Shown here: in pieces, positions 7,361-16,233 of the stretch
Numbering within the stretch: the first letter of the stretch is position 1
How the letters are laid out: each line of letters starts with the position of its first letter
Assembly (NCBI GenBank): GCA_022843125.1
Contig: JALHOG010000006.1
Location: forward strand, 62,001 to 126,000
Reading direction: 5' to 3'
DNA length: 64,000 nt
Source: Ilumatobacteraceae bacterium
GTDB taxonomy: Bacteria > Actinomycetota > Acidimicrobiia > Acidimicrobiales > Ilumatobacteraceae
Notes under the pieces: model-generated
Databases searched by the model: none
The model's input: the letters and a program-made list of their open reading frames with translations, nothing else
What the model was told of the DNA's origin: nothing
Position numbers and translations under genes: made by a program

Positions 7361-10339
7361 TCAGCGGGGGGTGACGACGACCTCGACGTAGCGGCCGGCC
7401 GGGACGTGATCGGCGAGGTACGCCCGGACGCTCTGCTGTGTCACCGAGCCCAGCCCATCGAACTCGTCGAAGTACTCGTCGAGTGATCGGCCCGGCCAGA
7501 TCGCCGACGTGATCAGCTCTTCCAGGAACCCCTCGTTGTTGACGAAGTTGTACGACTCCTCGACCTGCGCGAACGCACCAGCGAACTCACGCTCGGACGG
7601 ACCGTTGGCGGCGAGATCGGCGAGCTCTCCGACGACGAGGTCGCCGACCGCTCCGACGCGGTCGGGGGCGCCCGTGACGAGGACGTACGTCTCGATCACC
7701 GGCGTCGGATCGTTACCGATCGCGGTGAACGCCTGCGGTGAGTAGGTCTCGCCGAGCTGCTCGCGCACGACGTCGGTCAATCGGGTCGAGAGCACTTCGT
7801 TGACCACGTCGGCGGTCGCCCGGAGTGATCCGTCGATGCCATCGATCTCGCTCGAGAAGAGCAGGATGACCGAAGCGGTGTCACCGGTACCGGCCGACAC
7901 GGTCGTCTCGACGATGTCGGTCGGCAGCGGCGGTGACACATCGACCCACTGTTCGGTGGTCGCGGTGCCGGGCAGGGTGCCGAGGTAACGGCTCGCGAGG
8001 TCGGTGAGCTCGTCGAGGTCGACGTCGCCCGCGAACACGAACACCCAGTCGCCGGCGTCCCCGAACCGATCGCGCCAGACGCGCTCGACACCGTCGAGGT
8101 CGAGTGTGGCGAACGCCTCGGGCGTCGGGACCTGGTCGTAACGCGGCTCGCCCCCGTACCGGAGCTCGGTCAGCGCGTCGAAGCCGGCGAGGTCGGGTTC
8201 CGAACCGGGATCGGCCACCACGCTGCCGGCGAAGCGCTCGACCTGCGAGAACGCCACCGGGTCGAAGCGGGGCTGCGTCATGTACAGGTGGATGAGTTGG
8301 AGCAGCACTTCGAGGTCGGTCGACGCAACGCCGCCACCCATCTCGTCGGTGTACGGATTGATGCCGGCCGCGAGCTCGACGTCGCGGTCGGCCAGGATCT
8401 GTTCGAGCTCGGTCTGGTTGAACTCGCCGACACCGCTCGCCGTCACGATGTCGGCGGCGTACAGCGAATCGATCACGTCGGCGTCGTCGACGAGCGACGA
8501 TCCGCCGGGGCTCATCGCTCGGAAGGCGATCTGGCCGTCGACGATCGTGTTCGACGTGGCGAGCACGCGGACGCCGTTCGGGAACACGATCTCGACGGGA
8601 TCGAAGAAGGGGTCGCCGGTCGACAGCAGCGAGCGCTCCGATGCCGGCTCGACCGGCTCGGGTGCCGCCATCAGTGCATCGGGCAGCTCTCGGGCGCCCT
8701 CACGCGGCGAGACGTCGCGCGTGTCGAGCTCGTCGATCGCCGCCAGCACCTCGCCCTCGCTCGGCATCTGGTCGGCTTGTGAGTCGGGCGTCGAGATGAT
8801 CACGTGCGGAGCGCTGTTGGTCCAGCGTGCGAGGAACCGCCGCCAGACGGCATCGGGGTCGATCGCCGCGAGCTCCGCGGTGGCGATCGGGTGCAGGTCG
8901 GCGATGTCGGCGTACGGCTCGCCGGTGAGGAAGTGCGCGACGTAGGAGTTGGCGAGCGCGACGTCCTGCACGGTGTCGCGCCCGTCGAGGAGGGTGTCGA
9001 ACTGGCTCTGGAGAGCGGCCGCGGCCGTGGCGACCTCCGGCGCTGTGAAGCCGAAGCGGGCGGCGCGTTCGTACTCGTCGAGCAGCGCGCCGAGCGTCGC
9101 GTCGACACGATCGGCCGAGGTGATCGCGTAGAGCGCGGGCGCATCGAGCGTGTCGACGAACGTGTTGGAGCCGGGCAGGATCTCGTCGAACGGGGCGGTG
9201 CCGGCGCTGACGTCGCCGTCGAGCCGGCGGACCAGCGTGTCGTAGACGATCTGGTCGATCAACTCGGCGCGCAGCGCGGCGGTACCGGTGCCCTCCATCG
9301 CGGGCAGGGGGAGGTCGACCTCGACGTCGACGGTGGTCTGGTCGGGGTCGCTGTGGAGCGCGAACGCCGGCTCGGTGTCGATCGGGAACGCGGTATCGGG
9401 TCGGGGCGGCATCTCCGGCGTCCGCGGGGTGGCGTCACCGAACCGCGCCTCGAGGTCGGCGACGATCGCGTCGGGGTCGATCTCGCCGACCACCACGAGC
9501 GCTGCATTGTCGGGCCGGTACCAGTCGTCGTAGAAGCCCCGCAACACCTCGGGCGGCACGTCGGTGATGTCGGCATCGGTGCCGATCGGCGAGCGGCCCT
9601 CGTAGGCGGAACCCGTGAGGTACAGCCCCTGTGCGACTTGGAAGAGCCGCCCCTGGGTGGTCTGGGTGCGAGTGCGCCACTCGTCGAGGATGATGCCTCG
9701 CTCCGCCTCCACCTGGGCCGGATCGATGGTCGCGTGGGAGAGCCACTCGTCGAGCACGGTGAGACCGAGGTCGACCGACTCGGCGTCGTTGGGCACCGTG
9801 AGCGAGTAGACGGTCTCGTCGTACGACGTGTAGGCGTTGATGTCGGCACCGAACGAGGCGCCGAAGCTGCGCAGCACGTCGATCAGCTCGTTCTCGGGGA
9901 ACCGCTCGGTCCCGTTGAAGAGCATGTGCTCGACGAAGTGGGCGACGCCGGTCTGCTCGCTCGTCTCGTCGACCGACCCGGCGCGGATCGCCAGCCGCAG
10001 CTCGGCCTTGCCGCCCGGCCGATCGTTCTCCTGCACGTAGTACTGCAGGCCGTTCGCGAGCGTGCCGGTGCGGACGGTCGGATCGTTCGGGATCGGATCG
10101 TCGGAGGTGTCGACGAGCCCGGGCAGCGCGACCCTGCCGTCGGTGTCGACGGGAGGAGGCGTGCTCGGCGTCGTGTCCGGGTCGGTGCCATCAGGCCGCG
10201 TTCCGTCAGGCGACGTCTCCGGTGCGCTCGATTGCGTCGACTCCGTGGGCGCAGCCGATTGCTGCGTCACCGCCTGATCCGGCGAACACGCCGCCGTCAA
10301 GACGCCGACACCGACCAGAACCGCCACCACCCGCCGCAT
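7361..10339 (-). CDS. Two-module M16 zinc metalloprotease, lipoprotein
   Basis: 992 residues. The signal peptide ends in a lipobox (GVLTAAC, Cys18), then a Ser/Thr/Pro linker of about 60 residues. The first M16 module carries the inverted zinc motif HFVEH (residues 134-138) and the expected downstream glutamates near 211-220. The second M16 module (about 560-992) lacks the zinc motif, as in bacterial PqqL-like proteases where the halves form a clamshell around peptides. Start 10339 was chosen because it gives the lipobox; the longer frame upstream has no signal sequence. It stands alone and ends convergently 18 nt from the permease gene. Role inferred: degradation of secreted or envelope peptides. 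Confidence 0.9.
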   Translation of the reverse strand: MRRVVAVLVGVGVLTAACSPDQAVTQQSAAPTESTQSSAPETSPDGTRPDGTDPDTTPSTPPPVDTDGRVALPGLVDTSDDPIPNDPTVRTGTLANGLQYYVQENDRPGGKAELRLAIRAGSVDETSEQTGVAHFVEHMLFNGTERFPENELIDVLRSFGASFGADINAYTSYDETVYSLTVPNDAESVDLGLTVLDEWLSHATIDPAQVEAERGIILDEWRTRTQTTQGRLFQVAQGLYLTGSAYEGRSPIGTDADITDVPPEVLRGFYDDWYRPDNAALVVVGEIDPDAIVADLEARFGDATPRTPEMPPRPDTAFPIDTEPAFALHSDPDQTTVDVEVDLPLPAMEGTGTAALRAELIDQIVYDTLVRRLDGDVSAGTAPFDEILPGSNTFVDTLDAPALYAITSADRVDATLGALLDEYERAARFGFTAPEVATAAAALQSQFDTLLDGRDTVQDVALANSYVAHFLTGEPYADIADLHPIATAELAAIDPDAVWRRFLARWTNSAPHVIISTPDSQADQMPSEGEVLAAIDELDTRDVSPREGARELPDALMAAPEPVEPASERSLLSTGDPFFDPVEIVFPNGVRVLATSNTIVDGQIAFRAMSPGGSSLVDDADVIDSLYAADIVTASGVGEFNQTELEQILADRDVELAAGINPYTDEMGGGVASTDLEVLLQLIHLYMTQPRFDPVAFSQVERFAGSVVADPGSEPDLAGFDALTELRYGGEPRYDQVPTPEAFATLDLDGVERVWRDRFGDAGDWVFVFAGDVDLDELTDLASRYLGTLPGTATTEQWVDVSPPLPTDIVETTVSAGTGDTASVILLFSSEIDGIDGSLRATADVVNEVLSTRLTDVVREQLGETYSPQAFTAIGNDPTPVIETYVLVTGAPDRVGAVGDLVVGELADLAANGPSEREFAGAFAQVEESYNFVNNEGFLEELITSAIWPGRSLDEYFDEFDGLGSVTQQSVRAYLADHVPAGRYVEVVVTPR

Positions 10340-10385
10340 CGCAGGAAGCGTACTTCCCCCCTCGACACCGCACGTCAGGTGGGGG

Positions 10386-12221
10386 TCAGGTGGCGCATTC
10401 GCTGGCGCCGACCTCGGCGACGTAGGGGCCGGTCTCGCCGAAGTCGATGTAGAAGTCGGGGTCGTCCTCGAAGGCGGGGAAGGCGTCGAGTTCCTTGAGG
10501 GTGGTGCCGATGGCACCTGCACCGCCCGAGCGGTCGAGCCAGCCGCGGAACGTCTCGCCGGCCTGGCGCTCGCCGGCGAAGCGGCGGATCACACGGACCG
10601 CACCCTCGGCCGCGTTCTTGGCAGGTAGGCGCAGCGCCTTCTCACCGAAGTGGATCTGCTCCTCACCGACATAGCCGCCGAGCAGCATCTGGTAGCCGGG
10701 GGCGGAGCGCCCGTTGGCGCGCCGCTCGGCACCGAAGAAGCCGATGTCGCTCGCGTGGTGCTGGCCACAGGAGTTGGTGCAGCCCGAGATGTTGATCCGC
10801 ACCCCGCCGACCTCGGCGAGGCCTTCCTCCTCGAGCCGGTCGCCGATCGCCTTGGCGAGCCCGCGGCTCTGGGTGACGGCGAGGTTGCACGTGTCGGCGC
10901 CGGGGCAGGCGACGACGTCGCGGACCAGCTCGGCGCCGGGCTGCGCCATCCCGATCGCGTCGAGCCGCTCGAAGAGCACCGGCAACTGGTCGTCGGCGAG
11001 GTCGCGGAACACGACGTTCTGTCGGTTCGTGAGGCGCACCGACGCACCGAGGTCGCGCTGGATCTGCGCGAGCGCCCGGAACTGGTCGGCCGTGATGTCG
11101 CCGAGCGCGGCCCATGCGTACGCCGACACGGTGCCGTTGGCGACGCCGCGCACGACGTTGACCTCGTGCCAGCGCACGTACGGCGACAGGCCGCCGAGCG
11201 ACACCGGCGTCACCTGGGCGGCGAGCGAGCCGACCGGCGTGACGGGGCCGTCGGCGATCACGCCCGCGGGCTCGTCACCGTGTTCGAGCACCTCGGCCGG
11301 GATGCCGCCCGGCCACGACGACGACGCCAGGAGCAGGTGCCGCATTTTCAGGATGCGGCGCTGCACCTCCTCGAAGCCGAGCTGGTCGATGAGCCACTTG
11401 AGCCGGGCGCGGAGCTTGTTGTCGCGATTGCCGGCCTGGTCGAACACGCGGAGAATCGCCTCGATCGTGGGCAGCAGCTCCTCACGAGGTGTGAAGTCCT
11501 CGAGCGCGAGGGCCGGGTGCGGCGTGGCCCCGAGCCCGCCGGCGATGTAGACGCGGAAGCCGCGCTCGACGCGCCCGTCGGGCAGGGTGCGCGTGACCGC
11601 GACGACGCCGGCGTCGTTGAACATCGCCTGTCCGCAGTCGGTGGTGCATCCGGAGAAGTTGATCTTGAACTTGCGCGGCAGGCGCTGGCCGATCGGGTTG
11701 CGCACGAAGTGCTGGTACGCGGCCTCGGCCCACTGCGTGATGTCGAGCACCTCCTGCGGGCAGGCGCCGGCGAGGTGGCACCCCTGGATGTTGCGCACGG
11801 TGTCACCGCACGCCTCGCGGCTCGTGAGGCCGACCGAGGCGAGGTGCTCCATCACGTCGGGGATGTCGGCGAGCTGCACGAAGTGGAACTGGATGTTCTG
11901 ACGGGTGGTGATGTGGCCCCAGCCGCGCGAGTAGCGGTCGGCGAGGAAGCCCATCATCTCGAGCTGCTCGGGGGTCATCGACCCGTACGGCAGCTTGACG
12001 CGGATCATCTGGTTGGTGCCGCCCTGGCGCTGGCCGTAGATCCCGTTGTTGAGCCGGAACACGCGGAACACGTCCTCGGCGAGATCTCCCGACTGGTAGC
12101 GGGCGAGCTGCTCGCGGAACTTGGCGGTGTCGGCCACCTGGCCGGGGTCCCACGCCTCGCGCGGGAGGACCTCGATGCCGTGCTCCGGCTGGAGCTCCGG
12201 GCGGTCTTCGGTGACGGTCAT
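10386..12221 (-). CDS. sir: Siroheme [4Fe-4S] sulfite (or nitrite) reductase
   Basis: 611 residues of the ferredoxin-dependent sulfite/nitrite reductase family, which reduces sulfite to sulfide (or nitrite to ammonia) with six electrons. The C-terminal half has the siroheme-cluster signature Cys438-X5-Cys444-X35-Cys480-X3-Cys484. The N-terminal half unusually has the same spacing: Cys148-X5-Cys154-X36-Cys191-X3-Cys195. It is the last gene of a sulfur-assimilation operon with cysH and siroheme-synthesis genes, which favours sulfite as substrate. The ATG at 12221 overlaps the cobA stop (ATGA). Confidence 0.9.
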   Translation of the reverse strand: MTVTEDRPELQPEHGIEVLPREAWDPGQVADTAKFREQLARYQSGDLAEDVFRVFRLNNGIYGQRQGGTNQMIRVKLPYGSMTPEQLEMMGFLADRYSRGWGHITTRQNIQFHFVQLADIPDVMEHLASVGLTSREACGDTVRNIQGCHLAGACPQEVLDITQWAEAAYQHFVRNPIGQRLPRKFKINFSGCTTDCGQAMFNDAGVVAVTRTLPDGRVERGFRVYIAGGLGATPHPALALEDFTPREELLPTIEAILRVFDQAGNRDNKLRARLKWLIDQLGFEEVQRRILKMRHLLLASSSWPGGIPAEVLEHGDEPAGVIADGPVTPVGSLAAQVTPVSLGGLSPYVRWHEVNVVRGVANGTVSAYAWAALGDITADQFRALAQIQRDLGASVRLTNRQNVVFRDLADDQLPVLFERLDAIGMAQPGAELVRDVVACPGADTCNLAVTQSRGLAKAIGDRLEEEGLAEVGGVRINISGCTNSCGQHHASDIGFFGAERRANGRSAPGYQMLLGGYVGEEQIHFGEKALRLPAKNAAEGAVRVIRRFAGERQAGETFRGWLDRSGGAGAIGTTLKELDAFPAFEDDPDFYIDFGETGPYVAEVGASECAT

Positions 12222-13000
12222 GACGATGCTCCTGGATGAACGGCGGGCGATGCGGAAACGGGAACGGAAGCGAGGGCGGCGAGCGACGCCGCTGCGGTGA
12301 CGTCGAGCGCAGCAACGGCGCCGACCACGATCACCGACGGGTTGCGCACCGGCTGGGCGCCGAGGTCGGCGAGGTTGGTGCGGGTGACGCACTGGTCGGG
12401 GCACGTGGCCGATGTGATGACCGCGACCGGCGTGTCGGCGGCCATCCCGCCATCGATCAGGCGATCGGCGATCAGCCTGGCACGGGCGGCGCCCATCAGG
12501 ATCACGAGCGTGGTGCCGGCGCGGGCGAGCGCGTCCCAGTCGAGGCCGTGTTCCTTGGCCGGATCCTGGTGGGCCGTCACGACGGTGACACCCGACGCGA
12601 TGCCGCGCATCGTGACCGGGATGCCCGCCGCCGCAGGAGCGGCGATGCTCGACGACACGCCGGGGACGACCTCGACGGCGATCCCGTTGGCGATCAGTGC
12701 TTCGGCCTCTTCGCCGCCGCGCCCGAACACGAACGGATCGCCACCCTTGAGCCGGACGACGGTCTCGAACCTGCGGCCGCGGTCGACGAGAATCGCGTTG
12801 ATCTCGTCCTGCGAGTTGCGTCGCGAGCCTGGTGTCTTGCCGACGTCGACGAGCTCGGCCCATGGGGCCGCCGAGGCGAGCACGCGGTGGTCGACCAACC
12901 GGTCGTGCACGATCACGTCGGCGCGCGCCAGCAGTGACACGGCTCGCATGGTGAGCAGGTCCGGATCGCCGGGGCCTGCCCCGACCAGATGCACCGTCAT
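12218..13000 (-). CDS. cobA: Uroporphyrinogen-III C-methyltransferase
   Basis: 260 residues of the SUMT family, which adds two methyl groups to uroporphyrinogen III to give precorrin-2, the entry to siroheme. Visible motifs are VHLVGAGPGDPDLLT at the N-terminus, DVIVHDRLV, RLKGGDPFVFGRGGEEAEAL and VVPGVSSSIAAPAAAGIPVT. It overlaps both neighbours by 4 nt (ATGA). Together with the dehydrogenase upstream it supplies the siroheme needed by the reductase downstream. Confidence 0.95.
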   Translation of the reverse strand: MTVHLVGAGPGDPDLLTMRAVSLLARADVIVHDRLVDHRVLASAAPWAELVDVGKTPGSRRNSQDEINAILVDRGRRFETVVRLKGGDPFVFGRGGEEAEALIANGIAVEVVPGVSSSIAAPAAAGIPVTMRGIASGVTVVTAHQDPAKEHGLDWDALARAGTTLVILMGAARARLIADRLIDGGMAADTPVAVITSATCPDQCVTRTNLADLGAQPVRNPSVIVVGAVAALDVTAAASLAALASVPVSASPAVHPGASS

Positions 13001-13644
13001 GATGCGACCTCCTTCAGGCCGAGTACGGAGCGCACGCGGTCGCGCGCATCGTCGAGCTGGCCGGCTTCGACGAGCGAGAACAACTCGTCGTCGATGGCGT
13101 CGGCCCATTCCGGGATCTCTGAGGTGCCGCGCTCGGCGCGCAACTCGTCGCGCACCTCACTCAGCACGTCGAGCACATGGGCGTGCACGTCGGTGAATCG
13201 CCGCTCGAGCTCGCGCCGTGCCCATTGGGAGAACGCCGGGCTGCGGCCATTGGTCGACGCGGTGAGTTGCAGGTCGCCGCGGGTCACGACCGCAGGCAGG
13301 ATGAACGAGCAGTTCACCGGGTCGTCCGCGGAGTTGACGAACACGTTCGCGGCGTCGCCGTCGCGGGCGACCTGGGCGTTGACCGCCGGGTCGTTGGTCG
13401 CGGTGATCGCCAGCCGGTACGACGCGACCTCGCCGCGGCGGTACTCGCGGCGGTGCCAGCGGACATCGGGGTCGTTGGCGATCTCGGGTACCGCTTCGGG
13501 CGACACCACCGACACGACGGCGCCTGCGCGCAGCAGACCGGAGACCTTGCGGGCAGCGACCGGACCGGCGCCGACAACCAGCACCCGGCGACCGCGCAGG
13601 TCGAGGTTGACGGGATAGGTCGCGGGGAAGACGGCCTCGCTCAC
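12997..13644 (-). CDS. Precorrin-2 dehydrogenase / sirohydrochlorin ferrochelatase (CysG N-terminal type)
   Basis: 215 residues. The N-terminus is a Rossmann fold (LRGRRVLVVGAGPVAARKVSGLLRAGA), followed by the TNDPAVNAQVARD and FILPAVVTRGDLQLTASTNGRSPA motifs of the Met8/CysG-N family. These enzymes oxidise precorrin-2 to sirohydrochlorin with NAD and may insert iron. In this operon the two CysG activities are separate genes rather than fused. It starts 10 nt after the cysH stop and overlaps cobA by 4 nt. Confidence 0.93.
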   Translation of the reverse strand: MSEAVFPATYPVNLDLRGRRVLVVGAGPVAARKVSGLLRAGAVVSVVSPEAVPEIANDPDVRWHRREYRRGEVASYRLAITATNDPAVNAQVARDGDAANVFVNSADDPVNCSFILPAVVTRGDLQLTASTNGRSPAFSQWARRELERRFTDVHAHVLDVLSEVRDELRAERGTSEIPEWADAIDDELFSLVEAGQLDDARDRVRSVLGLKEVAS

Positions 13645-13654
13645 GACGTCTCGC

Positions 13655-14389
13655 TCACAGGTGCAGGCCGCACTCGGTCTTGCCGCTCCCGGCCCACCGG
13701 CCCGACCGGTCGGTCGACGGTTCGGTGCACGGCCAGCAGCCGATCGAGGCGTAGCCGTCGTACCGGAGGGTGTTCACGACCACGTCGTGTTCGGCGTTGT
13801 ACGCCTCGTACTCGGCGTCGGACATCGCGACGATCGGGTTCACCTTCACGAGCCCGCGCCGGTCGATCGACACGATCGGCGCGTCCGCCCGGGCGGCGTC
13901 GTCGGCGCGCCGCAGACCGCTCAACCAGGCGTCGGCGTGATCGACCAGGTGCCGTTCGAGGGGTGCCTTCTTGCGTGCCTCGCAGCACGCCTCGGTGCCG
14001 CTCGCCCACACGTCGGCAGCCGAGGCGTCGGGGCGCAGGACCGTCAGGTTGAGCGCGTACCGCTCCATCGAGCGGCGCATCGCGTTCAGCGTCTCCGGGA
14101 AGTGGAAGCCCGTGTCGAGGAAGATCACCTCGATGTCGGGGTCGACCGTGGTGGCGATGTCGATCAGGGTGGTCTCGGCGAACGAGGCGGTCAGCACGAG
14201 GCGCCGGCCGAAGCGACCGAGAGCCCACGCGACGATCTCGTGCGGGGTGGCGCCGGTCAGGAGTCGGTCGGCGGCGGCAGCCTCGTCGGCGGTCATCACG
14301 GCACGGCGGCGCAGGGTGACCGGTTGGGCCGTGCCAGGCATGCCGTCGTTCGTCTGAGCGACGATCGGAGGGTGGAGGGTGGAGGTCAT
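13655..14389 (-). CDS. cysH: Adenylyl-sulfate (APS) reductase
   Basis: 244 residues of the PAPS/APS reductase family. The pattern Cys135-Cys136 ... Cys218-X2-Cys221 is the [4Fe-4S] ligand set that marks APS-using, plant/actinobacterial-type reductases. The catalytic cysteine is in the C-terminal ECGLHL (Cys240). LTASFAETTLI near 66-76 is the nucleotide loop. It makes sulfite for the reductase encoded at the other end of the same operon. First gene of the operon; an inverted repeat sits 42 nt upstream. Confidence 0.94.
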   Translation of the reverse strand: MTSTLHPPIVAQTNDGMPGTAQPVTLRRRAVMTADEAAAADRLLTGATPHEIVAWALGRFGRRLVLTASFAETTLIDIATTVDPDIEVIFLDTGFHFPETLNAMRRSMERYALNLTVLRPDASAADVWASGTEACCEARKKAPLERHLVDHADAWLSGLRRADDAARADAPIVSIDRRGLVKVNPIVAMSDAEYEAYNAEHDVVVNTLRYDGYASIGCWPCTEPSTDRSGRWAGSGKTECGLHL

Positions 14390-14430
14390 GGAGGCTGCTC
14401 TGCGGGGGGCGTCGGCGAATCAGGTAAATT

Positions 14431-14443
14431 CTGATCGGATCAG
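14431..14443. promoter_or_regulatory. Candidate operator upstream of the cysH operon
   Basis: A perfect inverted repeat CTGATC-G-GATCAG lies 42-54 nt before the cysH start, inside an AT-richer stretch. Placement suggests a regulator of sulfur assimilation binds here; the protein is unknown and none is encoded next to the operon. Confidence 0.4.
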
Positions 14444-14529
14444 TCAGGTATTGAGACCGTACCGACCCTCCGGTCGTTCTTCAAGACAAAGCTGATCGTT
14501 TTTGTCGGAATTAACGGATTGGACCGGAC

Positions 14530-14790
14530 ATGCGGCGATCGATCGATGACCACCCGGCAGGTGCCGACGACGTTCCGCCCGGGCTCGAGGACGACCTCGC
14601 GCCTGTGTCGTGGGCGGTCGCGATCAGCGACGACTACGACGATGCCGAGCCTCGCGTGGTGCTCACCGTCGAAGAGGTGGGCCGACCGGGCGAAGGGCTC
14701 GTGACCCACCTCTCCCCCGACCTGGCGCGCCGCCTGCGAGTCGCGCTACGCGACGCCCTGCGCGAGATCGGCGAAGACGGCGGGTCGTGA
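14530..14790 (+). CDS. Small acidic hypothetical protein, 86 aa
   Basis: An 86-residue soluble protein divergent from cysH. It has a strongly acidic N-terminal half, a beta-strand core (VSWAVAISDDYDDAEPRVVLTVEE) and a C-terminal helix (LSPDLARRLRVALRDALREIG). Hydrophobic patterning and codon use look coding. I do not recognise it. The same intergenic region could allow shared control with cysH. Confidence 0.5.
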   Translation: MRRSIDDHPAGADDVPPGLEDDLAPVSWAVAISDDYDDAEPRVVLTVEEVGRPGEGLVTHLSPDLARRLRVALRDALREIGEDGGS

Positions 14791-14810
14791 GCGCAGCGAT
14801 CGGCGACGTG

Positions 14811-16214
14811 TCAGCGGTGCGGGATCATCCGCCGTCGGAAGGATCGCCCGGCGTCCGTGAGCCGGGGCCCGAGCACGGGAACACGGCTCACACCGGCTGA
14901 CAGCCGGGCGATCCGGTCGTCTCCGTTGCGCTCGACCCGGTTGGCCACGGGGTCATCGAGACGGATCACGTCGACCCTCGTGACATGCACATGCGTACAG
15001 GCATCGACGCTGATCCGGACTTCGAGGTCATCGACCCCCTTCGGTAACTCGGCGTCGATGACCAGTGTGCGGACGTCGGGTCCGAGGTCGACGCCACGCC
15101 GCGCGAGCACGGAGCGCGACCGATCGGCAGCAACATCGACCACCACCCGGCCCTCCGGCACGCAGGCATCGGCGTCGAGGTGCGCGACGAACCGCCACGG
15201 ACCACTCGGCAGCGACACGTACGGGCCGAAGATCAGGAAGCCATCGCGTCCGTCGGTCGAGACACCGTCGGCCGAACGGGTGCCCACCAACGATCGCAGG
15301 CCGTTGTTCAGGGTCCACTCGGTGCGGAACTCCGCAGCACGGCGCGCCACATGGACCGACCCTGCATCCGGGGAAGCCAGCTGCGACGACTGCGTGGCCA
15401 GCCATCCGCGGCGTCCGAGGAGGTCGTCGAAGAAGTCGGACCGGAACCCGAGCTCCATCCATCCGTTCGACCGGATCGCCCAGAGTGACTCGCCGTCGAG
15501 CCGCAGCCCCCACGGCACCGGGAATGCATCGCTGATCGGTTCGGCGCCGAACACCGCGCGTCCACCCGGGCTCACAACCCGGTCGATCGATCCGACCAGC
15601 CGCACCGGATCGTCGCAGTGGTGGAACGACTCGAAGAACACGACGGCGTCGAAGGTCCGACCAGCCGCTGCGAGGTCGTCGAACACCGTCAGGAAGTCAC
15701 CCGCGATCACCTCGATGTCGACGGACTCCTTCGCCGCACGAGCAGCGATCAACTCGACGAAGCGGGGCTCGACCTCGATCGCCGTGACCTGGAAACCGGC
15801 CTGAGCGAACGCCATCGTCGTGTTGCCCCATCCGGCGCCGCAGTCGAGCACCGACGCACCGGGGGCGAGGCCCTCGAGCGCCCGCACGAGCTGCCCGAGC
15901 AGCATCAGGTGATCCCCGACGACGACCGCCGAGCCGGTCGAGTAGGGGAACGGGCGATCGACGGCGGAGCCGACGTCGAACAGCGTCACCTCGTTCGACG
16001 GGGCGTACGCCCTGCCGCTCAGGTGGGCGTACATCTCCAGCACGCGGCTGCGGTACTCCGTCGAGAACGGATCGTCGGGCATCGCAGCCGGTTGTTCGGC
16101 GTGGAACGTCGCGAAGTGGCTCCGGAGCTCGGCGTCTGTCGTGACCGACGCGAGACCGGCCAGGTACTCGTCGATCCGGTGCAGATCGAGCCCGTTGGTC
16201 TCCGGACCGGTCAT
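14811..16214 (-). CDS. SAM-dependent methyltransferase with C-terminal beta domain
   Basis: 467 residues. A class I methyltransferase fold runs from about 105 to 260: motif I VLDCGAGWGNTT, an acidic residue in TAIEVEPRF, and DAVVFFESFHHCDDP as motif IV. A roughly 180-residue beta-rich C-terminal region follows (WRFVAHLDADACVPEGRVVVDVAADR and onward), which looks like a sugar-binding or structural domain found beside glycan-modifying methyltransferases. A basic tail ends the protein. The ATG at 16214 begins MTGPETNG; it is 19 nt after the preceding gene, so the two are probably co-transcribed. Substrate unknown. Confidence 0.75.
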   Translation of the reverse strand: MTGPETNGLDLHRIDEYLAGLASVTTDAELRSHFATFHAEQPAAMPDDPFSTEYRSRVLEMYAHLSGRAYAPSNEVTLFDVGSAVDRPFPYSTGSAVVVGDHLMLLGQLVRALEGLAPGASVLDCGAGWGNTTMAFAQAGFQVTAIEVEPRFVELIAARAAKESVDIEVIAGDFLTVFDDLAAAGRTFDAVVFFESFHHCDDPVRLVGSIDRVVSPGGRAVFGAEPISDAFPVPWGLRLDGESLWAIRSNGWMELGFRSDFFDDLLGRRGWLATQSSQLASPDAGSVHVARRAAEFRTEWTLNNGLRSLVGTRSADGVSTDGRDGFLIFGPYVSLPSGPWRFVAHLDADACVPEGRVVVDVAADRSRSVLARRGVDLGPDVRTLVIDAELPKGVDDLEVRISVDACTHVHVTRVDVIRLDDPVANRVERNGDDRIARLSAGVSRVPVLGPRLTDAGRSFRRRMIPHR

Positions 16215-16233
16215 CCGGGAGACCGTACCCCAG

